Shown one piece after another: positions 1 through 11,264 of a DNA stretch of 64,000 nucleotides (positions are counted from its first letter, which is position 1; every line of letters starts with the position of its first letter). The translations under genes were made by a program, and so were the position numbers. Under the pieces are notes generated by a model that did not search any database, was not told where the DNA came from, and was given only the letters and a program-made list of their open reading frames with translations. The stretch is from Ampullaceana balthica. Taxonomy: Eukaryota > Mollusca > Gastropoda > Lymnaeidae. Location of the stretch: positions 310,001 to 374,000 of the forward strand of contig CALYLW010000055.1 in the NCBI GenBank assembly GCA_944989445.1, given 5' to 3'.

Positions 1-640
1 AAATTATATTATCTCTTATAGGGACGGGGGCCCAAAAATTTCATTTTTTTCCATTTATGAGCCATAAAAAGATTATTTTATACATTGGTTATTCGATGGA
101 TCTCAAACAAATTTAAGACATAACATTTGGAGGTCCATATAAAAATTGTAGAGGGCAATGAACTACTAATTCCATGCTTTTGGGGCCGGGGCCCCAAATC
201 TTTTTTCTTAAATGTTTAAATCTCTATTTTCCCCATTCGATTGTACAACAATTTGATAAATACTGACACATGAAACCAGGATTATCTAGATTGAAATAAA
301 CATTTTTTTTAAACTGTACATTTGGCACTTGATGGCCCCGGTGGCCCTAATTGTCTTTTACTTTATAAGCTATATAAAAATATTACTTTATTCAGCAGAT
401 CGCAATAAAACGTTCATAAGTTGTTGAATACATGCCCGCAAAGTTTTCTTACATTTTAAAAAAAAATTAATATTTATTGAAGGCCGGGGCACAACATGTC
501 GTTTCTTTACTGATACGAGAAAGAAAAAAAATTATTTTAAACATTGTCTATAATGCGTAAATGTATGGATCTAAAACAAACTTGGTACTTATAACTTGAT
601 GACCCATCATCAAAAACTATAGGTCATTGAACTCCTAATG
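1..640. repeat. Degenerate GGCC-rich dispersed or tandem repeat block
   Basis: Several diverged segments recur: a run of G and C such as GGGGCCGGGGCCCC (near 181-195), T-rich sequence, then a stretch beginning TGGATCT.AAACAAA (near 98 and 570) and ending in a GCAATGAACT or TCATTGAACT-like motif (near 156 and 622). The spacing is uneven and identity is low, so this is an old array or piled-up repeat copies. No reading frame of interest is seen. Confidence 0.4.
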
Positions 641-655
641 CCCGTTCCTACAAGG

Positions 656-1075
656 CCAGAACCGCAACTCTTCAAAAAATCCCCCCTTCTTTGCTTTTCG
701 ATGGGAAATTATCGAATAAATAGTCTAAAATATATGCTTGTAAGATGTCGCCTTCCTGCTATGAAAGTACGCAATGGAAAAAATTGTTGCAAGCTAAATG
801 TTGCAATACTTGTCCTTATGTGATCGAAAAAGATAGCATTTCTTTCATTCTTGAGAAGTTTAATATAAAAGATGGTTTCACTTTTACAAGTCGCAGCGTG
901 ATTTATGCAACTCTTTGCAGGAGGTGTAATAAAATTTACGTAGATGAGACAGATCGTCGCCTGAGGGATATGTTCAGACAACACCTGTACAATTTAAATA
1001 AACCGACCCTATGTCCTGTCTCTAGACACTTCAACAGTGCTGATCATGGCGGGGCTGTGGATATCTCTCATCTCC
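656..1075 (+). pseudogene. Penelope-like element relic: linker and GIY-YIG endonuclease domain
   Basis: Two frames together resemble the C-terminal part of a Penelope-like retroelement protein. From about 656 one frame reads FKKSP then NSLKYMLVRCRLP, like the conserved linker before the endonuclease. From 745 another frame reads CCNTCPYV, VIYATLCRRCNKIYVDET, RRLRDMFRQHL, then PVSRHFNSADHG. The order CxxCPY, VIYxxxCxxCxxxYVGET, RxxxRxxEH, PVAxHFNxxxH is known for GIY-YIG domains of these elements. The usual YVGET or YIGET glycine is Asp here, and the shift of frame near 730-790 means the copy is dead. No reverse transcriptase core is visible upstream. After about 1075 the frame enters simple sequence. 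The family call rests on motif order only. Confidence 0.65.
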
Positions 1076-1077
1076 AC

Positions 1078-1680
1078 CTACATACAACCACCATCCTTCA
1101 CTATTTCTCATCAGCATCACCAGCTCGCCATCTTCCGTCATTATCTCATAATCTTTCATCACCATCTCACATCAACATCCCCCCATTTCCCATCACCATC
1201 TCCACACCCCAATCTCCCATCACCCGCCACTATCTCCTATCACCATTTCCTCATCACCATCCTCCATCACAATTTCCCACAAACCTCTCCTATCAATATC
1301 TCACACCGAAATCTCCCCATCTTCCATCAGTATCTCCCATCTAAATCTCCTCATTTACCTTCACCATCTTTCCATCTTTTATCAGCATCTCTCATCGAGA
1401 TCTCGTCATTTCCAATCAACATCTGAGATCACCATCTCCCAATGCTCCGTTACCTTCTCCTATCGACAACTCCCCATCTCTCATCACCATCTTCCAGCAC
1501 CTTCTCCCCATAACCATCTTACATCACTATCTCCCATCACCATCTCGCCATCACCATCTTCCCATCACCAACTCCACCAACGTCCCCCATCACTATCTCC
1601 CATCACCATCTCGCCATCATCATCTTCCCATCACCAACTCCTCATCACCGACTCCACCAGAGTCGTCAGTATCGAAGAAA
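1078..1680 (+). repeat. Degenerate CATCACCATCTCC-type low-complexity tract
   Basis: Pyrimidine-rich sequence built from variants of CATCACCATCTCCCATCAC. Near 1517-1640 longer segments recur nearly exactly (CCCATCACCATCTCGCCATC occurs twice), which suggests a decayed minisatellite of about 60 bp. Open frames here rich in His, Pro and Ser are by-products. The tract starts exactly where the Penelope-like homology stops. Confidence 0.75.
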
Positions 1681-1689
1681 CCCGTCCAC

Positions 1690-2903
1690 TGTATATAAAC
1701 CCCCATCTATATAAAAGCCCCTCTTACAACTATCATTGGACTGGGCCGAGTCATTGCCTGGGGCTTGTTCTGACGGAAAGATCTGGTCCCTCCATCACAA
1801 GCAGCCATCAAATATGTACTCATGCCCAGATGCCCATCTGTGGGGCACGTATAGGCTGCCCCCATCCCCCCACCGCCACCCCCACCACCACCGTTATGGG
1901 CTAGTGGTGTTGGAATGCTTACTGTATTGAGCCGGTCACTGACTTTGATCGCTTAAGTACACGCTGAGTGGTGTGGGGTTGGATAGTGAACTTATAAATG
2001 GATTTGATTAAATGCCGCTTTTGTTTCAAAGTTTTGACTGGTTCTCACATTCCAAACACATAATGATATAACAAAAATATAAAAAATAACGATCTACTTC
2101 TGATGTCCTCCAATGTCTACTAAGCCGGATGTGACAACAATTATATTGATTAATGACATTGCCTTGCCTTTAGCAGTTTTAATCTAATACCAAATTTACA
2201 TTTTGTAAACAAATTGAATAATTCATATAGGCCTTGTCATAATATGGCAGAATTCTATTAATAGAAATATTGGGGCTTTTTTTTAAGGACAAATTTCATA
2301 AAAATTTAATACAAGATAAGAGTCAATATGTAAATGCATGTATATTAAGAAGGATGTATCTTATCAGCTATTTCTTAATTCTTCGTTAATTTAAGACATC
2401 TTATCGGACTTGAAAAGGGAAAAACAGTTTCGTAACTTTACAATGCAAACAATTTTGAGAACATATTGATTCGACTGTATTTATGCTACAAAACATTGTT
2501 GCACTAAAACGTAATCTAAAAATAGAAAATTACTCACTGAACCATGCGGCTCTCCTGTTTTAGAAATGACAAGGCCTATTCCGACAAAGTCTATGGAAGT
2601 TATTTATTGTTTTTATAACTTATAACATTTTTTCATATTCCTTCATTTTTTAAATATTTTATTTTTAAGACGTGCATGTGCATGAGTTGTTTGAAATATT
2701 CCGAGATATTTTAAATAATATAATACTAACATAAATGTAATGAAGTAAAAAAAAATACCCTCTAAAAATGAAGTTTAAGACATAACTTATCATGAATGCA
2801 TGTGATACTGTGTAAACTGTATGAGCGCATGCACAATTGTTTAAAATGATAATAATAATCAGACGCCAGTCATGATCATCTGGCAAAAAGGGACTGGCCA
2901 CAA
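1690..2903. other. No recognisable feature
   Basis: Mostly AT-rich unique-looking sequence after a short C and A-rich piece (CCACCGCCACCCCCACCACC, near 1869). No conserved protein, RNA gene or clear repeat was found by reading both strands. Confidence 0.5.
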
Positions 2904-4536
2904 GGGGCCGTCCATAAATGACGTCACGCACCTAGGGGGGGAGGGGGTCACACTTTTGTGACGATGCGTGACGAGGGGGAGGGAGGGGGTTGAAGAAATG
3001 TGACGTCACATCAAAAGGGTAACTTGAAATAAAACTTCCTCTGAAATATTTGGTCGCTTACAATTTATTTAATGACTTTTTAAAAAAAAATCAGTGTTCT
3101 CAATGTTCTGGTCAGTAGGCCATCAGACGCTGGTTGGCGTAAGCTATCAAGACACGAAAATTAAATCTAATTATAATCCTTAAGTTTGAGAATTCACAAG
3201 ATAACATATGAAATTGTTACACTGCGTCGTTTGATGTTGACATCAAAGCATGTGTGATGTAACCGCAGCTCCGTTTGGTTCTCTCGAACTTTTTTTCCAG
3301 TTACCCCAAAATATACAAGTTTATGTGTGCGTTACCCCCCCCCGACTCTAGGTCCTGCTCACATGACTGGGGATTGGGGGGAGCGTCGTTAGCGAAAATG
3401 CTACTGGTGAGTTTTACAAGCATGACAAGTGTCTAAAAACGATCTGAATAGGATTATGTGTAGATATTTTAAGTCAAAACGACACGGAATATCCCTTTTC
3501 TTTAAAAGGGGAGGGAGGGGAGGGAATCTATTTGATAGAATTAAAAACGTTTTAAGTTTGATATAATTGTTCGATGGGTTTTTGGTCAAACGCCCCTGGC
3601 CATTCTAGTCTTATTGATCAGTGCTTCTCAAAGTGGTGGTCCGCGGACCGGTGCCGGTCCGTGGGCCATCCGCTGCCGATCTAAGGATGTTCTCAAAAAA
3701 AGTACAGAAAAAATTGTCAGTGCAGGGAAAATAATGCACCGGTACCTGGTGCAATGGAAAAAGTTCCTGCCGATCCGACATACTAAAAAGTTTGAGAAGC
3801 ACTGTTCTAGATATAATTGTAAATGAGCCCATTTAAAATTAGTCAAGTATTCATTAACTTTATTGAATGCATCAAATTCTTGACATCGCAATTCGAGAGG
3901 AGCACAAAACAACTTTTCTTCTTAGCTCAGTTTTTAAGGCATTAATTTTAAATATCACAGAAATGATATGCGATACGGAAAAGTCATGTGGATTAAGATT
4001 ATTGTCACTTGTGTCAATATAAATGAAAGCAGGGTAGATTTAGGTGTCTTCGTATAGTACGTAGGTAAGAAATCTACATAGTTGTCAAATTTTTAAAAAT
4101 GCATTTTCGGGATTATTTTCAAATAATTTTTTTTCTAAACAAAAACGATAATCGTGATGATTAATAGTCAATGTTTAATTTGTATGCATTAAAATAAAAT
4201 ATAATCTAAGGATGTTAACACAGTTCGTTTTCTGAAGGCCAGTTAAACGTTTTTAAAAAAATGCTTAACGCGAGTTACGATATTACAATGTAGATCTTGA
4301 CTAAATAAATAATAAATACTTAAATGACAATAAAGGTGATTTGAAACTTTTGAAAAATACATATTTTCAATTAGAAAATAAGTTGTTGTTTTTGTTGTTT
4401 TTTTTTGGGGGGGGGGTCAAAGATTTGTGACGTATTTGTAAAGGGGGGAGTCTAAGTTTTTGTGACGACGCGTGACGAGGGGGGGAGGGGGTAAAAAATC
4501 GACAAAAATCGCGTGACGTCATTTATGGACGGCCCC
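2904..4536 (+). mobile_element. Family T TIR DNA transposon, copy T1 (full ends)
   Basis: The left end starts GGGGCCGTCCATAAATGACG and the right end is its inverse, followed on both sides by imperfect inverted subterminal sequence. This holds repeated GTGACG motifs and G-rich or C-rich runs (GTGACGATGCGTGACGAG near 2959; its counterpart near 4461). The interior is AT-rich with no transposase homology, so it is non-autonomous. Copy T2 (55427-56782) matches from 3225 to the right end, and copy T3 (45337-45744) is a short relative in the opposite orientation. Flanks are CAA on the left and TAA on the right, so a target duplication is not clear. The superfamily is not settled: ISL2EU/IS4EU-like or Harbinger-like elements are candidates. 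Confidence 0.8.
3619..3804 (+). mobile_element. hAT MITE (Buster-type), 186 bp, inserted in T1
   Basis: The ends are CAGTGCTTCTCAAA and TTTGAGAAGCACTG, a perfect 14-bp TIR. The interior has GGTCCGCGGACCGGTGCCGG and related palindromes. The right flank TTCTAGAT (3805-3812) is the target duplication. On the left the same 8-mer is split: TTCTAG at 3603-3608, eight extra bases TCTTATTG, then AT at 3617-3618. The second family T copy has an uninterrupted TTCTAGAT at the matching place (near 55836), so this is a verified insertion. The central TA fits the nnnTAnnn target of Buster hATs. A second family copy lies at 60783-60970 in the opposite orientation. Confidence 0.93.
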
Positions 4537-4625
4537 TAAGTCATTATTCGGGAGGAGGGCATGCTCAGCTTGCCCCGGGTACAATCAACCCTCGCTACGC
4601 CACTGGAGGTGGTGAGAACATTGTC
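4537..4625. other. Spacer with repeat-like CAGTGGCGTAGCGAGGG on the minus strand
   Basis: Between T1 and the 24-bp array. Read on the minus strand it contains CCAGTGGCGTAGCGAGGGTT (4592-4611), resembling the start of several invertebrate interspersed repeats. The full extent of such an element is not visible. Confidence 0.3.
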
Positions 4626-5033
4626 ATCGGAAACTGTGGTCTATGTTATATCGGAAACTGTGGTCTATGTTATATCGGAAACTGTGGTCTATGTTATATC
4701 GGAAACTGTGGTCTATGTTATATCGGAAACTGTGGTCTATGTTATATCGGAAACTGTGGTCTATGTTATATCGGAAACTGTGGTCTATGTTATATCGGAA
4801 ACTGTGGTCTATGTTATATCGGAAACTGTGGTCTATGTTATATCGGAAACTGTGGTCTATGTTATATCGGAAACTGTGGTCTATGTTATATCGGAAACTG
4901 TGGTCTATGTTATATCGGAAACTGTGGTCTATGTTATATCGGAAACTGTGGTCTATGTTATATCGGAAACTGTGGTCTATGTTATATCGGAAACTGTGGT
5001 CTATGTTATATCGGAAACTGTGGTCTATGTTAT
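4626..5033 (+). repeat. 24-bp minisatellite, 17 copies, no differences seen
   Basis: The unit begins ATCGGAAACTGTGG and ends TCTATGTTAT. The array is exactly 408 bp, that is 17 units, and I see no substitution or length change. The unit is divisible by three and stop-free in at least three frames, giving spurious peptides with period SETVVYVI (plus), MLYRKLWS (plus) and RYNIDHSF (minus). No signal or domain flanks these frames, so they are not called as genes. Confidence 0.97.
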
Positions 5034-5461
5034 ATCTGACGTGGCGTAGTGGGTAAAACTCGAATGTAATCTGTAAGGTATTTACCATGAATAGCAACCT
5101 CGTCAGCAGAGCTTAACGCTTGAAACTAGGTTTAATATTTGTGTCGGTGGTTATTTTAATAACACACAATCGTCACGCAGGGTGTGGGAAAATATCCGCT
5201 CTGTCACTCTAAACGCAATTTGTCATGCTCATCAAAAATGAATTACTTGACTTTATCATTGTTTTTTTAAAGTAAATACGACGACATTAAATCACCCGAA
5301 CACATTGCATACACTTTTCAAACCCATTGAATGTATGTACGAAAAGAATATTTACAGTAATTCCAATTATATACTGTATCTCCGATGTTGTTCTGGGGTA
5401 CACATGTAATAGTAATACGTTTTACTTTTTCTGCAAAGAGAATTCTTGTTGTCTTCAAACG
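5034..5461. other. Unique spacer, no gene seen
   Basis: It starts with TGGCGTAGTGG (5041-5051), which matches a tRNA A-box pattern, but no B-box or cloverleaf follows, so no tRNA or SINE is called. The rest is AT-rich and unique-looking. Confidence 0.45.
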
Positions 5462-5835
5462 GACAGCACGAGTCAGAGTCTTCGTTGTCTTAAAATAGAC
5501 ATAGCGAGTCAGAATCTTCGTTGTCTTACAACGGACAGCATGAGTCAGAGTCTTCGTTGTCTTAAAATAGACAGCACGAGTCAGAGTCTTCATTGTCTTA
5601 AAATAGACAGCACGAGTCAGAGTCTTCGTTGTCTTAAAATAGACATAGCGAGTCAGAATCTTCGTTGTCTTACAACGGACAGCACGAGTCAGAATCTTCG
5701 TTGTCTTACAACGGACAGCACGAGTCAGAGTCTTCGTTGTCTTACAACGGACAGCACGAGTCAGAATCTTCGTTGTCTTTCAACGGACAGCACGAGTCAG
5801 AATCTTCGTTGTCTTTCAACGGACAGTATGAGTCG
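5462..5835 (+). repeat. 36-bp minisatellite, 10 full copies plus a partial
   Basis: Units begin GACAGCACGAGTCAGAG or GACATAGCGAGTCAGAA and end in TTGTCTTAAAATA, TTGTCTTACAACG or TTGTCTTTCAACG. Ten units fill 5462-5821 exactly. Variants are ordered: the GACATAGCG form occurs at units 2 and 6, suggesting duplication of a multi-unit block, and the TTTCAACG form is confined to the last two units. The length is a multiple of three, so it sits in a 177-codon open frame (5327-5860) with period DSTSQSLRCLTT. That frame opens at TTG, not ATG, and nothing supports a gene. Confidence 0.95.
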
Positions 5836-6899
5836 ATATACAAGCCACTTCATTACTTAAACCCCGCACCCTCAAATCCGCATTACAGTCTGACACGCTC
5901 CTGACGCAGCAAATAAAAATTAACTTCCATTTTTTAAAAGACCCAACAAAACAGCGAACGTGTCGGCAAGAAGCCTGCTTCGTTGACCTAACAAAGATTA
6001 ACACAACTGTAATGTTTCTTATTATTTATTTTTTTAAATCGTTGCTGCTATGAAGTATCCGAGACGACAGTGAGAGGAGGGTGAAAGCTTTTGTCTTGGC
6101 GCGGAATGCTTTTACACGGGGAGGATCATCGCACGAGATACGGGACTTCCGCTAATGGATAGTCTCCACTATACGGGCAGCTTATCGAGGGTCTTTGATT
6201 GTCCTCCATTAAAACTGCCCTCGGTTAGTCTTGGGCTTAAGGTGTTCTCGTGGCCCTGTTTGTCAGGGAAATGAATGCTTTCAGTGTTACAAAATGCAAT
6301 ACTCGCTAGATTCTTTGCTCGATATCTGCAGCTATGATTTCTAATTAGAAGCTTTCACGTTGTTTTATTTTTAAATGTGTTTTTATTTTATTTTTATTTT
6401 TTTTATTGTTTTTTTTTAAAGCGAGACAAGCTGTGGTAAAGATGGATAGAAGCCACTTATAGAATTAATTTATTATTTTTTTCAAATACTAGGACATGAA
6501 ACGAATCTTGAAGATTCTCAAATTTTTGCGTCTTTGTCTGAGCTTGTCAGGACAAATGATGAGGGCAACAGATTCGTAACGTTGCACAGTATTACACATT
6601 TAAGTAATGTTATAGTTTCAGAAGTTTCAGAAACAGAAAAGGTTACTTACTTAGTCCATTATTTTATAAACAGGAGCGTATTATAAATTTTTAATAGAGA
6701 AATTCAAGGATAAATGAAGGAATACATCATTGAAATCATTAGCTTTATAGCAAATAAATTTAATACGATTGATATATAGATGATAATAGTGTTTTTATTT
6801 TGTATTTTTTTCTTAATGCGGGTATTATTTGATTTAAAATTACAGTTAAATTTTTAGATTGAAAACAATTTTGATTCCATTTTCAGTGTTGTCAGAAAA
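5836..6899. other. No recognisable feature
   Basis: Mixed sequence with T-rich tracts near 6360-6420. There is no homology to a known protein and no structured RNA that I can support. A moderately GC stretch at 6060-6260 looks unique. Confidence 0.5.
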
Positions 6900-7465
6900 A
6901 TGGAGTAGGAACCGTTGACTGAGATGACTTGAGGCCCAACCTTGGATGGAGTAGGAACAGTTGACTTAGACGACTTGAGGCCCAACCCTGGATGGAGTAG
7001 GAACCGTTGACTTAGACGACTTGAGACCCAACCCTGGATGGAGTAGGAACCGTTGACTTAGACGACTTGAGGCCCAACCCTGTGATGGAGTAGGAACCGT
7101 TGACTTAAAGACGACTTGAGGCCCAACCCTGGATGGAGTAGGAACCGTTGACTTAGACGACTTGAGGCCCAACCCTGTGATGGAGTAGGAACCGTTGACT
7201 TAGACGACTTGAGGCCCAACCCTGGATGGAATAGGAACCGTTGACTTAGACGACTTGAGGCCCAACCCTGTGATGGAGTAGGAACCGTTGACTTGAAGAC
7301 GACTTGAGGCCCAACCCTGGATGGAGTAGGAACCGTTGACTTAGACGACTTGAGGCCCAACCCTGTGATGGAGTAGGAACCGTTGACTTAAACGACTTGA
7401 GGCCCAACCCTGGATGGAAAAGGAACCGTTGACTTAGACGACTTGAGGCCCAACCCTGTGATGGA
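6900..7465 (-). repeat. 46-50-bp minisatellite, 12 units
   Basis: Each unit contains GGAACCGTTGACTTAGACGA and GAGGCCCAACCCTG. Units alternate between a shorter form (CCCTGGATGG) and a longer form (CCCTGTGATGG, sometimes with TTAAAGACG or TTGAAGACG), a sign of amplification by dimers. Minus-strand open frames with TVPTPSRVGPQVV periods are artefacts. The first unit is the most diverged (GACTGAGATGAC). Confidence 0.95.
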
Positions 7466-9183
7466 CGCCATGTTGGGTACAGGAAATCAAGATATCGTCT
7501 GCTGAATTCATTTTACCCTTTGAAATCATCTCTTGTGTGAAGCGGAGCAAAGCAAGAACAAACCAAACGATAATCGCCCGTCTTCTGAACTTAAGTTTTC
7601 AAATATTTCTTCCACGTAACAACGTCAGCGATCCTCAAAATCCACGCACTAGTCATCCGTCTCTGGTTCATTTTATTAAAATTATATCAATAAGGACCAG
7701 CATGACTATATTACATAACACCTATTATTTATTCCAATAGTCTAATTTCTTCCCGCTGCTCACCCCCTCCCCCCAATAGCACCATTTCTTATAACCATAA
7801 TACTCTGCGGTGATAACTTGGGGACCACCACCCCGAGCGAAATCTTCAAATTTATAGAAAACAAAATTAATTTAATAATTCACTTTTGTATTGTTTTATA
7901 GAGGCTCAACTTCGGATGGTCGCCACCTTATTCGGCTTTTGGACGGCACGCCATTAATTTTAGCAGAACATCGAGTTTTACAATAAAATGACCTAGGACC
8001 TAGAGTCTAGAGGTTAGCAAACTGAACGAATTTGAAAACCCAATAATTTTATCAGTTAGAACATTGAAAACCTTTACACCCCCCCCCCAAAGCACGCCTT
8101 TTTTCTCCGCCCACTTCTTCCCGCCATCCTTCTTTCATATCCTAAGACTTCCTAATTGATTGTCCTCACTTCCTAATTGATTGTCCTCACTTCCCAATAG
8201 CTTGTGATACTTTCTGTATGTCCCTGGGCATGTTGCTTGCGATACCTTCTGTGTGTCCCCCCTGGTCATATTTGATCGGCGGAGATCAATCTCTCTATTG
8301 ATCTTTCTATTGTCCAGGTCGGTCACCCGTACCTGGCGTTGGCCTGTGGACTGACCCCGTGCGCTGATCTTTATCGCTGAGTCCAACAGATGCCAACAGG
8401 TCGGGACAGGGGCTGTCACTCATGGGCTTCACTTAAAACAAATGCAACCACTTCATAACATGTCCCGGCTTTCATGATAAAATATCAAAGGGGAGATAAT
8501 GGTATTCGAGGTACAGGGGAGGAGAGTGCGGGATTAAAGGGGCGTTAATACGCACGAGGACCACTTTCAGCGTGATCGCCCTTCGTTGTTTGAGTAGAAG
8601 AGATAGATAGGGAAAACTGCTCTTGACTCGAGAAAAACATTGGGAGGACACAGCGAGAGCATTAAATCCTTGGAGTTAAGTCCCGTGGGTTACTTCGGAC
8701 AGACTCAAGACGAGTCTTGTCGTTGCTTTTTAAAAAGTCACAAATTTGAAATGCATATATTGTATTTAAATTGAATGGTTGCATTACCACAATGTACAGA
8801 ACTCTTTTTTGTATTCATTCCCATACAACAAAGAGTCAGTGACAATCTTAACCAACATGAATTTCAACGCTCATTATAAAGAAGCTGAAACGCCGCTTTA
8901 TTTACTTGACTTCACTTCATATTTATGGATTTGAAAATTAAAAAAAAAGATTTGGTCCAACAAGGAAAACACACTTTTATCTTTGAATCATGTGCATGAC
9001 ATTCAGGATGGGGTGACTTTGACACGCATTAAACGTTTTTAAAAGTTTTAATTCGTGTCTGACAAGACCTAACATTGCTCTGTATGTTTGTATGACTATT
9101 CGATTTTTCATTTTTTACACATCGATGCCGCCATTGTCTGGGGGTTTATTTCTAACCACCTTTGTTGGATTATCTATGTCATT
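7466..9183. other. Mostly unique sequence with a small local repeat
   Basis: At 8147-8193 a 21-bp unit (CTTCCTAATTGATTGTCCTCA) recurs two to three times. C-runs occur at 7764-7776 and 8079-8090. No protein homology seen. Confidence 0.5.
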
Positions 9184-10811
9184 CCAGTGGTCTGGTGGAA
9201 CACGTCAATATTAGATGGTAGCAGTGGTCTGATGGAACACGCCAATCTTGGATGGTAGCAGTGGTCTGGTGGAACACGCCAATCTTGGATGGTAGCAGTG
9301 GTCTGGTGGAACACGTCAATATTAGATGGTAGCAGTGGTCTGATGGAACACGCCAATCTTGGATGGTAGCAGTGGTCTGGTGGAACACGCCAATCTTGGA
9401 TGGTAGCAGTGGTCTGGTGGAACACGTCAATATTAGATGGTAGCAGTGGTCTGATGGAACACGCCAATCTTGGATGGTAGCAGTGGTCTGGTGGAACACG
9501 TCAATCTTAGATGGTAGCAGTGGTCTGGTGGAACACGTCAATATTAGATGGTAGCAGTGGTCTGGTGGAACACGTCAATATTAGATGGTAGCAGTGGTCT
9601 GGTGGAACACGTCAATATTAGATGGTAGCAGTGGTCTGGTGGAACACGTCAATATTAGATGGTAGCAGTGGTCTGGTGGAACACGACAATCTTGGATGGT
9701 AGCAGTGGTCTGGTCGAACACGCCAATCTTGGATGGTAGCAGTGGTCTGGTGGAACACGCCAATCTTAGATGGTAGCAATGGTCTGGTGGAACACGTCAA
9801 TATTAGATGGTAGCAGTGGTCTGGTGGAACACGCCAATCTTAGATGGTAGCAGTGGTCTGGTGGAACACGTCAATATTAGATGGTAGCAGTGGTCTGGTG
9901 GAACACGCCAATCTTAGATGGTAGCAGTGGTCTGGTGGAACACGTCAATATTGGATGGTAGCAGTGGTCTGGTGGAACACGCCAATCTTAGATGGTAGCA
10001 GTGGTCTGGTGGAACACGCCAATCTTAGATGGTAGCAGTGGTCTGGTGGAACACGTCAATCTTAGATGGTAGCAGTGGTCTGATGGAACACGCCAATATT
10101 GGCTGGTAGCAGTGGTCTGGTGGAACACGTTAATATTGGATGGTAGCAGTGGTCTGGTGGAACACGTCAATCTTAGATGGTAGCAGTGGTCTGGTGGAAC
10201 ACGTCAATCTTAGATGGTAGCAGTGGTCTGGTGGAACACGCAAATATTGGATGGTAGCAGTGGTCTGGTGGACCACGCCAATATTGGATTGTAGCAGTGG
10301 TCTGGTGGAACACGCCAATATTGGATGGTAGCAGTGGTCTGGTGGAACATGCCAATATTGGATGGTAGCAGTGGTCTGATGGAACACGCCAATATTGGAT
10401 GGTAGCAGTGGTCTGATGGAACACGCCAATATTGGATGGTAGCAGTGGTCTGGTGGAACATGCCAATATTGGATGGTAGCAGTGGTCTGATGGAACACGC
10501 CAAAATTGGCTGGTAGCAGTGGTCTGGTGGAACACGTTAATATTGGATGGTAGCAGTGGTCTGGTGGAACACGTCAATATTGGATGGTAGCAGTGGTCTG
10601 GTGGAACATGCCAATATTGGATGGTAGCAGTGGTCTGGTGGAACACGTTAATATTGGATGGTAGCATTGGTCTGGTGGAACACGCCAATCTTAGATGGTA
10701 GCAGTGGTCTGGTGGAACACGCCAATCTTGGATGGTAGCAGTGGTCTGTTGGAACACGCCAATATTGGATGGTAGCAGTGGTCTGGTGGAACACGTCAAT
10801 CTTGGATGGCA
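9184..10811 (-). repeat. 37-bp minisatellite, about 44 units with 111-bp higher-order repeats
   Basis: The core is GGTAGCAGTGGTCTGGTGGA followed by ACACG and a variable tail (CCAATCTTGG, TCAATATTAG, CCAATATTGG, TTAATATTGG). The span of 1628 bp equals 44 x 37. At 9200-9480 three tail types recur in a fixed order, giving a 111-bp trimer present about three times. Because 37 is not divisible by three but 111 is, long minus-strand open frames (up to 214 codons, period about LLPSKIGVFHQTTAT) arise without selection. The CCAATATTGG tail is a perfect 10-bp palindrome. Confidence 0.97.
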
Positions 10812-11264
10812 GCTCATCTAAGAGAAGGAAAACCAGGGCATGGATTCTGGAAGGCAATAAAACTTGAACACATTGGAACTTCTAGCCACACTCTCTCTCC
10901 AAACTGTAACATGCACTCATCAAGTTCCTCCGGGCAGATATCTATGAATGCGTGGAAATGGAGCGTTGGGGTTTTACAAAGTGTGGTCCTGAGAGCTCGT
11001 TGACTGTTGGGTAACACATTAACTATATTACACAGAGTCCATCACTGTAATAGCGGCGGTTCGTTCAAGTAGATAGGAGGGTATTCAGTAACTAACCACA
11101 CCATGATAAGTGGGTCTCGTTGTTAGTCACGGGATTATCGCCAGTTTGGTCAGCACTCTAGAGGGCACTTACCCGGATTTCGACAATGGATGCCGGGATT
11201 AATTGAGTCACTATGATCCCAAACTAAGGGATAAAATTATTAAAAGACCATTCCTCTGTGTATG
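10812..11264. other. Unique spacer between two arrays
   Basis: Moderate GC, no repeat and no recognisable gene. Overlapping short open frames on both strands (10806-11017) have no family resemblance. Confidence 0.5.

Noticed and set aside
2904..4536. Clear target duplication for T1
   Set aside because: Flanks CAA and TAA do not match fully, so I did not assign a superfamily from it.
5041..5051. tRNA A-box-like TGGCGTAGTGG
   Set aside because: No B-box at the needed distance and no cloverleaf. It is also close to the common repeat motif CAGTGGCGTAG.
4561..5097. Open frames of 137-162 codons over the 24-bp array on both strands
   Set aside because: The openness follows from a stop-free unit divisible by three; there is no domain and no non-repeat coding flank.
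5327..5860. 177-codon frame with a hydrophobic start and DSTSQSLRCL repeats
   Set aside because: The first codon is TTG, and most of the frame is the 36-bp array. No homology.
9174..10857. Long minus-strand frames up to 214 codons
   Set aside because: Produced by 111-bp periodicity of the 37-bp array.
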